This document shows, in pieces, positions 53,117 through 62,431 of a stretch of 64,000 bases of DNA. The position numbers and the translations under genes were made by a program. How positions within the stretch are numbered: position 1 is the first letter of the stretch; every line of letters starts with the position of its first letter. A model generated the notes under the pieces. The model did no database searches. It was not told the origin of the DNA and was given only the letters and a program-made list of their open reading frames with translations. Origin of the DNA: Celeribacter indicus (GTDB lineage: Bacteria > Pseudomonadota > Alphaproteobacteria > Rhodobacterales > Rhodobacteraceae); the NCBI RefSeq assembly GCF_000819565.1, contig NZ_CP004393.1, positions 4,154,001 through 4,218,000 of the forward strand. The letters run 5' to 3'.

Positions 53117-53608
53117 TCAGGTGTCGAAACGGCCAGTCCCGGTGTTTTTATCCAGGGCCTCCGCGGCGAAGACACGTCCGTTCATGACGCCCCAGACGCC
53201 TTCGGGAAGATGCTGTGCCGCAATGACGGCTCCACCGAGATTGAACGGGCCGTCAGAGGCGCCGAATGAAAAGGGGCGCATCGCGCCGGTAAGAACGACC
53301 GTCTTGCCAGTCACCTGCCCGGCGAGCTCCCGCGCGGTCCGGCCAATAGTGCCGGTGCCATGGGTCACGACGATCGCGGTTTCCGGCGCATTGCGCACGG
53401 CAAACAGGATCGCGGCGCGGTCGGCCTCATCGAAATCGAGGCTATCCTTGAGCAGGATCTCCTGAACCTTCGGGAAAAAGCACCGGGCCTGCTCGAGGAG
53501 CAGGGGGATGTGACTTGCGCCGGACGGCGCGAAGCCCAGCCCCTCCCCTTGCATATCATGAACCTTGTCGATCGTACCCCCGGTGACGATGATCCTCACA
53601 TCTTTCAT
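53117..53608 (-). CDS. Short asparaginase-like protein
   Basis: The 163-residue product has the asparaginase N-terminal motifs: VTGGTIDKVHD with the first catalytic Thr region, VVTHGTGTIGRTARELAG with the second Thr-Asp-like block (here HGTGTIG rather than HGTDT), and GAMRPFSFGASDG. Full asparaginases are about 330 residues with a second domain; this matches known single-domain asparaginase-like proteins of about 160 residues. It lies downstream of the amino-acid transporter genes. Its substrate is unknown. Confidence 0.8.
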   Translation of the reverse strand: MKDVRIIVTGGTIDKVHDMQGEGLGFAPSGASHIPLLLEQARCFFPKVQEILLKDSLDFDEADRAAILFAVRNAPETAIVVTHGTGTIGRTARELAGQVTGKTVVLTGAMRPFSFGASDGPFNLGGAVIAAQHLPEGVWGVMNGRVFAAEALDKNTGTGRFDT

Positions 53609-53689
53609 GCCGCCTCGGTCTCCTGTCGCTGAAATGGTCGCGCACCTGTTCGCGTTGTTGGCGGCATCGGGGATGCTCCACGCCGCCGC

Positions 53690-53828
53690 TCAATCCGCCA
53701 ATAACGAGGTTGGGCAGAAAGAGCGACAGGTGCGGGCAGAAACTCGGCAGGATGAGGCGGTCGAGCACCGGCAGAAGCACTGGCACGCGAATGATCGTCG
53801 TGGGAACACGCCCCATGAAACCGCCGGA
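53690..53828 (-). pseudogene. Possible 3' remnant of a TRAP DctM permease gene
   Basis: Right after the stop of the binding-protein gene, one minus-strand frame reads GGFMGRVPTTIIR and then PHLSLFLPNLVIGGL. The last part resembles the final helix of DctM proteins, which commonly end in F-P-x-L-S-L-W/F-L-P. No upstream part of such a gene exists here. It is at best a short relic, and chance similarity is possible. Confidence 0.3.
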
Positions 53829-53830
53829 TG

Positions 53831-54757
53831 TCAGAACTTCGGCAGGCCGGGCGGGTTGACCTGCGATTGCTCCAGGGCCTCCTCACCCACATGCCAGCGC
53901 TCCAGCGTGCGCAGGTAGACGCCATCCTCGATCAACCCGTTGATCGCGATGGACACCGGCTCGGCCAGACCGGACCCTTTCCGGAAGGGTGCCGCCACGT
54001 CCGAGCGCTCCGGCCAACCCGCCGACAGGGTGCCGACGCTGCGGAAATCGCCGTCCCGCGCAGCGATGAAGACCAGTTGTGCATTCGGCTGGACCATCAC
54101 ATCGACGCGCTTCGACCGCAGCGCCAGAAGCTTGGTGCCCTCGTCATCGTAGTAGATCAGTTCAGCGGCAGGCAGCCCCGCCTCGATATTGATCTCGTTC
54201 CATTTGTTCAGGATCCGCTCCTGATTGGTGCCGATGCCGACGACGACTTTCAGCCCGGCGATGTCCTGCGGTTCGGCAATGGATTGGATCTCGCTGTCCT
54301 CATGCACGAAAAAGCCGTGCAATCCCTGGCGATAGGTGGCGAAGTCGAATTTTTCCTTGCGCTCCTCGGTCACGCCGACATTGGAAAATACGGCGTCCAC
54401 CTTGGCCGATTGCAGGGCCAGGGGCCAGTCCGCCCAGGCGGTCGGGATGATCTCCAGTTCCAGCCCAAGGCTTTCGGCGATCAGCAGGGCGACGTCGGCA
54501 TCGGCGCCCACGACCGTTCGGGTATCGGTGGCATAGGCGGTCAGCGGCGGCCCACCCGCCGGGTTCGAGCCGACGGTCAGCTTGCCCGGCGTCACGAAAG
54601 GGAAATCCGCCGGGATCGCCGCGATGGCCTCGGGGTTCGGTTCGACATGCTCGCGGCCCGGCTGATCCGGGCTGAGATCGAAGGGGCTTTCCTGCGCCGC
54701 CGCGCCGAGGGACAGGAGCGCGCCGGTCAGCAGGGCGGGAATGGTCATACGGTTCAT
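53831..54757 (-). CDS. Amino-acid ABC transporter substrate-binding protein (1)
   Basis: The 308-residue product has a signal peptide (MNRMTIPALLTGALLSLGAAA) and the family-3 binding-protein fold: KLTVGSNPAGGPPLTAYATD, VGADADVALLIAESLGLELE, and VFSNVGVTEERKEKFDFATY. The last motif is common in cystine- and S-alkylcysteine-type binders. It is a paralog of the protein at 54813, both ending NPPGLPK plus one residue. In the related Bacillus ytm operon two binding proteins (TcyJ/TcyK) are also encoded. Confidence 0.88.
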   Translation of the reverse strand: MNRMTIPALLTGALLSLGAAAQESPFDLSPDQPGREHVEPNPEAIAAIPADFPFVTPGKLTVGSNPAGGPPLTAYATDTRTVVGADADVALLIAESLGLELEIIPTAWADWPLALQSAKVDAVFSNVGVTEERKEKFDFATYRQGLHGFFVHEDSEIQSIAEPQDIAGLKVVVGIGTNQERILNKWNEINIEAGLPAAELIYYDDEGTKLLALRSKRVDVMVQPNAQLVFIAARDGDFRSVGTLSAGWPERSDVAAPFRKGSGLAEPVSIAINGLIEDGVYLRTLERWHVGEEALEQSQVNPPGLPKF

Positions 54758-54812
54758 CTTGAGGCTTCCTGTGGGTAAGGTCCCGATCCCTCGGACCGGG
54801 GGATATGGTGAG

Positions 54813-55742
54813 TTATTTCTTCGGCAGGCCCGGCGGATTGGTGCGCGACTCTGCGATCGCCTCCGCGCTCAGGCCCCATTTGCCCAGCACTTCTCCGTAA
54901 GACCCGCTCTCGATCTGGGCATTCAGCGCGGCCGTGATCGCCTCGGCCAGCCCCGCCCCCTTCCGCGTGGTCACCGCGATTTCCGCGGTTTCGGGAAAGC
55001 CGCCGGAAAGGGTGCCGACCAGCCGGATCTTGCCATCCTGCGCCGCCTTGAAGGCCGAGGTCGCGTTCGGTCCCAGATAGAAGTCGATGCGCCCGGACTC
55101 CAGCGCCAGATCCTGCACCACCTCGTCGTCGAAATAGGAAACCGTGGTGTCAGCCAGCCCTTCCGCGCGGTTCTCCTCGATCCAGCGCAGCAGGATTTGT
55201 TCCTGATTGGTCCCCGATGCGACCGCCCCCTTCAGGCCGGCCACGTCCTCGCGCGTCTCGATCGACCGGATGTCGCTGCCGGTGGCGACATAGAAGCCGA
55301 GAAGGTCGCTTCGATAGGTCGAGAAATCGAATTTCTCCTTGCGTTCCTCGGTGACGGTGATGTTGTGGATCGCCGCGTCGTATTTGCCCGAGGTGATGCC
55401 AAGCGGCCAGTCGGCCCACGCGACCGCAACCAGCTCGAGATCCAGCCCCAGGCTGTCCGCGACCAGTTGCGCGATGTCGGGTTCGGCCCCGACCGGGGTG
55501 CGCGTGTCGGTGGCATAGACCGCGAACGGCAGCCGGTTGGGAACCGAAGCGACGGTGAGCTTGCCCGGCGTGACCCATTCGTACTCCTCGGGCAGCAGGT
55601 CGACGGCCTCCTGCACCGGCTCGACACGAATGCGGTCAGGCTGCTCCGGGCTGAGATCGACCTCGGCCGCAACGGCGCCAGGGAACAGCAGAGCGGCGGT
55701 CAGGCCGGCAACGACAAGCCGGCGGGGATCGGGATATGTCAT
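54813..55742 (-). CDS. Amino-acid ABC transporter substrate-binding protein (2)
   Basis: The 309-residue product has a signal peptide (MTYPDPRRLVVAGLTAALL to about VAA) and the same fold and motifs as its neighbour at 53831 (ITVTEERKEKFDFSTYRSDL, NPPGLPKK end). The pair probably arose by tandem duplication and may differ in ligand. It lies 136 bp from the permease-ATPase gene. Confidence 0.88.
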   Translation of the reverse strand: MTYPDPRRLVVAGLTAALLFPGAVAAEVDLSPEQPDRIRVEPVQEAVDLLPEEYEWVTPGKLTVASVPNRLPFAVYATDTRTPVGAEPDIAQLVADSLGLDLELVAVAWADWPLGITSGKYDAAIHNITVTEERKEKFDFSTYRSDLLGFYVATGSDIRSIETREDVAGLKGAVASGTNQEQILLRWIEENRAEGLADTTVSYFDDEVVQDLALESGRIDFYLGPNATSAFKAAQDGKIRLVGTLSGGFPETAEIAVTTRKGAGLAEAITAALNAQIESGSYGEVLGKWGLSAEAIAESRTNPPGLPKK

Positions 55743-55878
55743 CTGATCTTCCTTGTGTTGGGATCGTGCGCCCCCGGCCCGGTGCCGAGGGCGAACCGGA
55801 ACAGGGAATATCGGGGATGCCGGGATGCGCGAGGACCGGAAGGCGGGCGCCCCTTTCGCCAGTCCGCGCGCGCCTGCC

Positions 55879-57678
55879 CTACAGGACCTTGGCGAGGAAC
55901 GCAGCGGTGCGGGAATGTCTTGGATGCGTCAGGATCTGCGCCGGCGCGCCGGTCTCCACAACCCGGCCCTGTTCCATGAAGACGATGCTGTCGGCCACTT
56001 CTCGGGCAAAGCCGATCTCGTGAGTGACGATGATCAGCGTGATGCCGGAACGGGCAAGCTCCTTGATCACGTCCAGCACCTCGCCCACCAGTTCGGGGTC
56101 CAGCGCGCTGGTCGGCTCGTCGAACAGCAGCACCTTGGGCTTCAGCGCCAGCGTGCGGGCAATGGCCACCCGCTGTTGCTGGCCGCCGGATAGCTGGCGC
56201 GGATAGGCATTGGCCTTGTCGGCCAGGCCAACGCGTGCCAGCAGGTCGTGCGCCTGTCTTTCCGCCTCGTCACGGGACAGGCCACGGACGGCAACGGGCG
56301 CCTCGGTGACGTTCTGCAACACCGTCAGATGCGGGAAGAGGTTGAAGTTCTGAAACACCATCCCGACTTCCGTGCGCCGGGTCAGGATCTCGGCCTCCTT
56401 CAGTTCGTAAAGCGTGTCTCCTTCACGGCGATAGCCGATCAGCTCACCGTCGATGGCGATGAAGCCCCGATCCACGCGCTCAAGGTGGTTGATCGTGCGC
56501 AACAGGGTCGATTTGCCCGATCCCGAAGGTCCGATGATCGCCGTCACGCTGCCCGCGGGCATGGTCAGGGTCACGTCGTCCAGCACGGTCAGAGCGCCGA
56601 AGGACTTGGTGACGCCGCGGATCTCGACCGTACCGCCCTGCGGCAGGCTTGCGGTCCAGTCCCCGGCGGGCTGCACGGCCTGCCCGCCATGCGGGACCGG
56701 CTGCGGCAGAGGCGCCGCCGAAGGGTAGAGGCTCACCAGTCCCAGCCGGGCAAGGACCAGACGGAAGGCGTTGGGCGGCAGGGTCCGCAGGGCGCCACGG
56801 GCATAGTGACGCTCGACATGATACTGGATGACCGACAGGACCGAGAGGATGATCAGATACCAGACCGTCGCGACCATCAGCAGCGGAATGACCTCCAGGT
56901 TGCGGCGATAGATGATCTGGATGGTATAGAACAGCTCCGGCAGGGCCAGCACGTAGACCACCGAGGTGCCCTTCGCCAAACCGATGATCTCGTTGAAGGC
57001 CGTCGGCACGATCGAGCGCATCGCCTGCGGCAGCACGATCCGGCGCGCCTGGTGGCGCCGGGGCAGGCCAAGGGCGGCGGCGGCCTCGTGCTGGCCCTGA
57101 TCGACCGACAGGATGCCGCCGCGGATCACCTCGGCCGAGAAAGCGCCAAGGTTCAGCGTCAGCCCCAGCACAGCGGCCAGGAAGGGCGTCATCAGTTGCG
57201 TCGTGGACCAGCTTGCAAAGGTGATGTCGGTGAAGGGCACGCCAAGCGCGACGGTTTCGTAAAGATAGCCCAGGTTGTTCAGGATCAGCAGCAGCACGAT
57301 CAGCGGAATCGAGCGGAACAGCCAGATGAACCCCCACGCCACCGCGACCAGCAGGGGCGAGGACGACACCCGCGCCAGCGCCAGCACCGTCCCCAGCGCA
57401 AAGCCGAACAGCGCGCCAAGCGCGGTCAGCAGCAGGGTGCGCCCCAGCCCGACCAGAACGGGTTCCGACAGGAACCATTCCGCGAAGACCGGCCATCCCC
57501 AACGCGGATTGCCAAGAACCGAGTTCAGCGCCGCCAGCAGCACGATTGCGGCAGCAATGGTTCCCAGCGTGCGCGCCAGGTGGCGTTGCGGCACGACATT
57601 GAGACGCGAGAAGTCCTGTCCCAGCCGCGCCTTGGTGCCGTCGGGGGCGGAGGAGCGGCACAGATCGGTAATGCTCAT
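55879..57678 (-). CDS. Amino-acid ABC transporter permease-ATPase fusion
   Basis: The 599 residues join an HAAT-type permease (about 1-320; EAA loop with [20 protein letters not shown]) through a Pro-rich linker to a complete ATPase (about 345-599; Walker [10 protein letters not shown], signature LSGGQQQRV, Walker [14 protein letters not shown]-loop VTHEIG). Amino-acid importers usually encode these separately, and often two permeases. The fused chain probably works as a homodimer. It is coupled to the GNAT gene by a 4-bp overlap. Confidence 0.9.
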   Translation of the reverse strand: MSITDLCRSSAPDGTKARLGQDFSRLNVVPQRHLARTLGTIAAAIVLLAALNSVLGNPRWGWPVFAEWFLSEPVLVGLGRTLLLTALGALFGFALGTVLALARVSSSPLLVAVAWGFIWLFRSIPLIVLLLILNNLGYLYETVALGVPFTDITFASWSTTQLMTPFLAAVLGLTLNLGAFSAEVIRGGILSVDQGQHEAAAALGLPRRHQARRIVLPQAMRSIVPTAFNEIIGLAKGTSVVYVLALPELFYTIQIIYRRNLEVIPLLMVATVWYLIILSVLSVIQYHVERHYARGALRTLPPNAFRLVLARLGLVSLYPSAAPLPQPVPHGGQAVQPAGDWTASLPQGGTVEIRGVTKSFGALTVLDDVTLTMPAGSVTAIIGPSGSGKSTLLRTINHLERVDRGFIAIDGELIGYRREGDTLYELKEAEILTRRTEVGMVFQNFNLFPHLTVLQNVTEAPVAVRGLSRDEAERQAHDLLARVGLADKANAYPRQLSGGQQQRVAIARTLALKPKVLLFDEPTSALDPELVGEVLDVIKELARSGITLIIVTHEIGFAREVADSIVFMEQGRVVETGAPAQILTHPRHSRTAAFLAKVL

Positions 57679-58298
57679 GCGATCCGTCCCGCCGGTTGCG
57701 CCACAGCGCCGGCTGTCGAGGTCGAGGCCGCCTTGCGCGCGGCAACGGCACGGATCGCGGCCTCCGGCGTTTCCGCAGGCTGGCGCAGCGGTGCTCTGCC
57801 CGGCTGACCTGCAAGGGCACCGATATGTTTTTCAAACGGCAGGGTGCCGTAAAGCTCGGGCGGAACCTCCGGGTCGTAAAGCGGGCGGTAGCCGAGCCGC
57901 AGGTAAAGCGCCTGAGCCTCGGGCTGGCGGAAGCCGGTGGTCAGGTAAAGCCGCGTATAGCCCAGTTCGGCCGCGCTATCCTCGAGCGCCTCGACGATGC
58001 GGCGTGCAAGGCCCTGCCGGCGCAGGTCACTGCGTGTCCAGATGCGTTTCAGCTCCGCCGTATCCTCGTCGAAGCGCATGAAGGCACCGCCGCCGATCGT
58101 CTCGGCGTCCCGGATCAGCAGGAGGAAGGCGCCATGCGGCGCGGCGAAGGCCTCGGGCGGATAGCGGAACAATTCTTCCCGCGCCCCGCCCTCGCTGAAC
58201 AACGTGCCATAGCGGCTGTCATATTCGCGGATCAGATCCTCGACCAGGGGTCGGGCGCGGGGGTCCAGGGGGCTGGACTGGATGATCTGGTCAGTCAT
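57675..58298 (-). CDS. GNAT-family N-acetyltransferase
   Basis: The 207-residue product has the GNAT acetyl-CoA site (RIWTRSDLRRQGLARRIVE, near residues 90-108) and LYLTTGFRQPEAQALYLRLG near residue 125. The last 40 residues are Ala-rich and may be a disordered tail. In Bacillus ytm/yxe operons the equivalent acetyltransferase acetylates S-modified cysteines before oxidation. It overlaps both the permease-ATPase gene (4 bp) and the M20 gene (8 bp). Confidence 0.87.
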   Translation of the reverse strand: MTDQIIQSSPLDPRARPLVEDLIREYDSRYGTLFSEGGAREELFRYPPEAFAAPHGAFLLLIRDAETIGGGAFMRFDEDTAELKRIWTRSDLRRQGLARRIVEALEDSAAELGYTRLYLTTGFRQPEAQALYLRLGYRPLYDPEVPPELYGTLPFEKHIGALAGQPGRAPLRQPAETPEAAIRAVAARKAASTSTAGAVAQPAGRIA

Positions 58299-59490
58299 CG
58301 GTCTCTCCTGTCAGGAAGCGCTCGGCCAGCGCGACCCAGAGGGCGGCGGCGGGCGCGATGATGTCGTCGTTGAAACGGTATTCCGGGCTGTGCAGCGGGG
58401 CGCTGTCGCCATTGCCGACGAAGACGAAGCTGCCGGGACGGTGGTGCAGGTAATGGGCGAAATCCTCGGAGGCGGTGCGCGGCCGGAAACCGGGGATCAC
58501 CGCATCCGCGCCGAAACTGTCCTGCGCGACCTGCCGGATCAGCCGGGTTTGCGTGCCGTCGTTGATGACGCTTGGAAAACCCGGTATCTGGCGGATATGC
58601 GCCCGCGCGCCATGCGCGGCGGCGGACAGTTGCGCCAGTTCCTCCACCCTGTCGCGCAGGCGGATGCGCAGATCGGCGTCGTAGCTGCGCAGGCTCAGGC
58701 TCAGATCGACATGGTCCGGGATGATATTCGAGGCGCTGCCTCCATGGATCGAGCCGACCGTCACCACCGCCATTTGCAGCGGATCGACATTGCGCGACAC
58801 GATGCCTTGCAGCGCGCCGACCACCTGCGCCGCCGCAACGATGGGATCGACGGCCAGATGCGGCTCGGCACCGTGGCCGCCCCGGCCCGCGATGCGGATC
58901 TCGACACGGTCGATCGCGGCCATCGCCCCGCCCTCGACAAAGCCGAAGCGCCCGGCCGGTTCTCCTGGCCAGTTGTGCAGGCCAAAGATCGCATCGACCG
59001 GATGATCGCGGAACAGGCCCTCGTCGATCATGCGTTGCGCGCCCGCGCCGATTTCCTCGGCGGGCTGGAAGATCAGCCGCAGCGTGCCGCGAAACCGCCG
59101 CGTCTGAGACAGATGCCGCGCCGCCGCCAGCAGGATCGCGGTATGGCCGTCATGGCCGCAGGCATGCATCACCCCCGGCACCCGGCTGGCATAGTCCAGC
59201 CCGGTGGCCTCGGTGATCGGCAGCGCATCGATGTCGGCGCGGATGCCAAGCCGCGGACCGGAGCCGTTCTCCAGCGTGGCGACCAGTCCGGTTCCGGCGA
59301 GGCGGGAGACCCGGAACCCCCATTGCGACAGCAGCCCGGCGACCAGTTCCGCCGTCTGCCTTTCGTGGAAGGCCAGTTCCGGCTGGGCATGAATCTGGCG
59401 GCGCAGCGCAACGAAATCTCCGATCTGCGCGGCAATGGCGGATGGAACGGCCGGTTCGGCCCCTGCGGCAAGCGGTGCGGTGACGGTCAT
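58291..59490 (-). CDS. M20 family amidohydrolase/deacetylase
   Basis: The 399-residue product has the M20 metal-site motifs MHACGHDGHTAILLAAA and FQPAEEIGAGA, the GRGGHGAEPHLAVDP dimerisation-domain motif and a C-terminal GFRPRTASEDFAHYL. It resembles amidohydrolases of the HipO/YxeP type that remove N-acyl groups from amino acids. ATG 59490 follows GAGG. In this operon it would deacetylate the product of the monooxygenase step. That role is inferred from context. Confidence 0.9.
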   Translation of the reverse strand: MTVTAPLAAGAEPAVPSAIAAQIGDFVALRRQIHAQPELAFHERQTAELVAGLLSQWGFRVSRLAGTGLVATLENGSGPRLGIRADIDALPITEATGLDYASRVPGVMHACGHDGHTAILLAAARHLSQTRRFRGTLRLIFQPAEEIGAGAQRMIDEGLFRDHPVDAIFGLHNWPGEPAGRFGFVEGGAMAAIDRVEIRIAGRGGHGAEPHLAVDPIVAAAQVVGALQGIVSRNVDPLQMAVVTVGSIHGGSASNIIPDHVDLSLSLRSYDADLRIRLRDRVEELAQLSAAAHGARAHIRQIPGFPSVINDGTQTRLIRQVAQDSFGADAVIPGFRPRTASEDFAHYLHHRPGSFVFVGNGDSAPLHSPEYRFNDDIIAPAAALWVALAERFLTGETDD

Positions 59491-59500
59491 GGTCGATCCC

Positions 59501-60841
59501 TCAGCCTCTCGCGGCGCGTGCCTGCGCCTGGGGCCCGGCGTGACGGCTGACCTTGAACGGCAGGCCCAGGTGGTCGCGCAGCGTTTCGCCCGGCAGATCG
59601 CGGCTGTAGCGGCCGCGCGCCTCGAGTTCCGGGATGACCAGCCGGATGAAATCCTCCAGTCCCTCGGCCGCAACCGGAAAGCCCAGGATGAACCCATCGG
59701 AAGCGCCCGCATCGATCCAGCCGATCATCTTTTCGGCCACCTCTGCGCCGGTACCGATGAAGGTCGGGCGCGGCGTGGCGGTGGCCAGCGCGACCTCGCG
59801 CAGGGTCAGTCCCTTTTCACGCGCCTCCGCCTTGATCCGATCCGTGGTCGAGCGGAAACTGTTCCGCCCGATTTCGCCCAGGTCGGGAAACGGCGCGTCC
59901 GGGTCATACTGGCTGAAATCGTGGTGGTCGAAATAGCGGCCCAGATAGGCCAATGCCTCGTCGAGGGTCAGCAGCGCGCGGATCGCGTGATATTTCGCTT
60001 CGGCCGCCTCGCGGGTTTCGGCCACGACGGGACCGATGCCGGGATAGATCTTCACGTCGTCGCGCGACCGGCCATGCGCCACCGCGGCATCCTTGACGCG
60101 AGTGGTAAAGTCCCGCGTTTCCTCGAGCGAGGGCGAATGGGTGAACACCGCATCGGCATATTTTCCCGCCAGCACGATCCCGGCGTCGCTGGAACCCGCC
60201 TGGAAGATCACCGGCTGCCCCTGTTTCGACCGCGGCGCGTTCAGCGGCCCCGCGACCTCGAAGAACCTGCCCTTGTGGTTGAGCGCATGAAGCTTCGCAG
60301 GGTCGAAGAACTGCCCGGTCTGCCGGTCGCGGATCACCGCATCGTCGTCCCAGCTGTCCCATAGTCCTTGCGTCACCGCGAGATATTCATCGGCGATCTC
60401 ATAACGCAGCGCGTGTTCGGGATGGGGGCGGGAATAATTCAGCGCCGTCCCTTCCAGTGGCGTCGTCACCACGTTCCAGCCCGCGCGCCCGCCCGAGATC
60501 AGGTCCAGCGAGGCGAACTGCCGCGCCACCGTGAACGGATCGGAATAAGAGGTCGAGACCGTGCCCGCCATCCCGATCTTCCGCGTCGCCACCGCCAGCG
60601 CCGACAGGATGGTCAGCGGCTCGAAACGGTTCAGGAAATGCGGGATCGACTTTTCGTTGATATAAAGCCCGTCGGCCACGAAGGCGAAGGCGATACCCGC
60701 CTCTTCGGCCTTGCGCGCCTGGCTGACGTAGAAATCGAGGTTCACGCTGGCATCGGCGGGACCCGCGGGATGCTTCCACGAATTCATGTGGCCACCGGCG
60801 CCGTGCAGCATGATGCCAAGGGAAATCGGTCTTGCGCTCAT
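59501..60841 (-). CDS. Luciferase-like flavin monooxygenase (NtaA/YtnJ/YxeK type)
   Basis: The 446-residue product starts MSARPISLGIMLHGAGGHMN and has SWKHPAGPADASVNLDFYV, FVADGLYINEKS, VARQFASLDLISGGRAGWNV, and RPTFIGTGAEVAEKMIGWID. These are typical of the class II monooxygenases that include YtnJ and YxeK, which oxidise S-modified N-acetylcysteines with FMNH2. It lies 10 bp from the M20 gene and 13 bp from the next monooxygenase gene. Confidence 0.88.
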   Translation of the reverse strand: MSARPISLGIMLHGAGGHMNSWKHPAGPADASVNLDFYVSQARKAEEAGIAFAFVADGLYINEKSIPHFLNRFEPLTILSALAVATRKIGMAGTVSTSYSDPFTVARQFASLDLISGGRAGWNVVTTPLEGTALNYSRPHPEHALRYEIADEYLAVTQGLWDSWDDDAVIRDRQTGQFFDPAKLHALNHKGRFFEVAGPLNAPRSKQGQPVIFQAGSSDAGIVLAGKYADAVFTHSPSLEETRDFTTRVKDAAVAHGRSRDDVKIYPGIGPVVAETREAAEAKYHAIRALLTLDEALAYLGRYFDHHDFSQYDPDAPFPDLGEIGRNSFRSTTDRIKAEAREKGLTLREVALATATPRPTFIGTGAEVAEKMIGWIDAGASDGFILGFPVAAEGLEDFIRLVIPELEARGRYSRDLPGETLRDHLGLPFKVSRHAGPQAQARAARG

Positions 60842-60854
60842 GTCACTCTCCTGT

Positions 60855-61850
60855 TCAGGCCGCGGCCTGCCTGGCGTCCCGCGCGATCAGTCGGATCGAG
60901 CGCAGCCGCGCCTCAGCCTCGGGTACGGGCTGGTCTATGATGAATTCCGTAACGCCCAGATCCTGCGAAAGGGCGTGCAGTTCGGCATGGACCTCATCGG
61001 CGGTTCCGGCGATGACGGTCGGGGTCTTGGCCTCGATCCGACGGATCCCGGCCCCGTATTGACGGGCGTATTCATGCGCCCCCTCCTCGGATTGCAGGTT
61101 GACGGCATGTCCGTCCTCCAGCGTCAGCCGCACGAAGCCCAGCCCCGCGACACGGTCCTCGGCCTCGGCACGGGTCGGCGCGGCGAAGGCCTGCACCGCC
61201 AGCAGCGGACGATGGCCCGCGATCGCCTCGAAGCGGGCAAGGGCTTCCAGCGTATTGGCGCGGTCGCCGTCCTGATGGCCGGCATGGACAAAGTTCCAGC
61301 CCAGCCTTGCCGCCTGTTCGGCGCTGGCGGGGCTGCCGCCCAGCAGGAAGGGTGCGGCGGTGGTCGTGGCGCGCGGGTGGATTTCCGTCCCGTCGCGCTG
61401 ACCTTTCAGCCACTCGCTCAGCTCCTCGATCTTGCGGGTGACGGCCTGCGCGCTGCCCTCGGCCAGTTCCGATTGCAGCGCGCGCGTCGCCAGCGGCAGG
61501 CCCCCCGGCGATTTGCCGATGCCGACGTCGATGCGGCCCGGCGCCAGCGAGGCCAGTATCGAGAACAGCTCGCCCAGCTTGTAGGCGCTGTAATGCTGGA
61601 TCAGCACGCCGCCGCTGCCCAGGCGGATGCGCTGCGTCAGCGCGGCCACATGGGCAATCAGCAATTCCGGCGCGGCGCTGGCCAATCCGGGCTGACCGTG
61701 ATGTTCGGCGAACCAGTAGCGATGATAGCCCAACTGATCGGCCAGCCGGGCGGCCTCTGTCGAAACTGCCAGGGCATCCGCGCCGCTGCTTCCCGGTGCG
61801 ACAGGGGATTTGTCGAGCAAACTCAATCGGTAGGTCAATTTCTTCTCCAT
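60855..61850 (-). CDS. Luciferase-like monooxygenase (YtmO/MsnO8-like)
   Basis: The 331-residue product is a smaller luciferase-like oxygenase with LSLLDKSPVAPGSSGADAL, YWFAEHHGQPGLASAAPELL, IRLGSGGVLIQHYSAYKLGE and GRIDVGIGKSPGG. These match the MsnO8/YtmO group. ATG 61850 is used because the preceding 74 in-frame residues show no family features. It is the first gene of the minus-strand operon down to 53831 or 53117. Confidence 0.87.
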   Translation of the reverse strand: MEKKLTYRLSLLDKSPVAPGSSGADALAVSTEAARLADQLGYHRYWFAEHHGQPGLASAAPELLIAHVAALTQRIRLGSGGVLIQHYSAYKLGELFSILASLAPGRIDVGIGKSPGGLPLATRALQSELAEGSAQAVTRKIEELSEWLKGQRDGTEIHPRATTTAAPFLLGGSPASAEQAARLGWNFVHAGHQDGDRANTLEALARFEAIAGHRPLLAVQAFAAPTRAEAEDRVAGLGFVRLTLEDGHAVNLQSEEGAHEYARQYGAGIRRIEAKTPTVIAGTADEVHAELHALSQDLGVTEFIIDQPVPEAEARLRSIRLIARDARQAAA

Positions 61851-62431
61851 CAGAGCGCAAATAAACGATATTGTCGGTCGATTTTTTGTAAATAGACGGA
61901 AACCTGCCTTCTGAACGCCGAAACAGGAAGAATCCTGTCGCCTCGGGCTGTGGGGCAGAAGATCTCCTGAGAGTGCCGGATAGCGGGTGGACAAGGCGCC
62001 GTGAGACATGAAGCGGGACGGCGCGCTTTCAGCCGCAGGTGAGTCGCGACCGACGAACGGGGTTGGAACCACGACTGAGACCGCAGCTACCGTGGTCGAA
62101 AAAGGACATGATGGAAGGTGTGGCGGCCGGCTGGCTCCCGATCCATCCGCGAGCAGACCAGCGCCTGCTCCGCTACAACGGCGCCGCCTGTTCGATGAGG
62201 CATCGGCACCAGCGCAGGATTATGCCGCAAAACCCGAGAGGCTTTGCCATAATGTCATCCCACGAGTCAGGACCAACCGTCCCGAAGGAAGCCTGTTGCG
62301 AAACGGTTAACAAATGCGTTAAGCCTTATGCGCACAACAGACCTTCCGAGACAGTCGAAAAGGCGGGCGCTCCGCGCCTCCTGCGAACGATCCAGGGAAA
62401 TTTTATTTCTCGAGAGTCGCAGGAGACGATA
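61851..62431. other. Divergent intergenic region, no gene supported
   Basis: About 580 bp between the S-metabolism operon and the TonB-receptor gene. Small open frames lack family features. It must carry both promoters. A 13-bp palindrome GAAATTTTATTTC at 62397-62409 lies 22 bp before the receptor start and could be an iron-regulator site. Confidence 0.45.
62397..62409. promoter_or_regulatory. AT-rich palindrome before the TonB-receptor gene
   Basis: GAAAT and ATTTC flank TTT directly upstream of the receptor ribosome site (AGGAGA at 62421). An iron-responsive operator is plausible, but no match to a known Irr, RirA or Fur consensus was made. Confidence 0.25.

Noticed and set aside
62108..62431. 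In-frame upstream extension of the TonB-receptor gene
   Set aside because: The frame is open, but ATG 62432 has the ribosome site and the signal peptide directly follows it.
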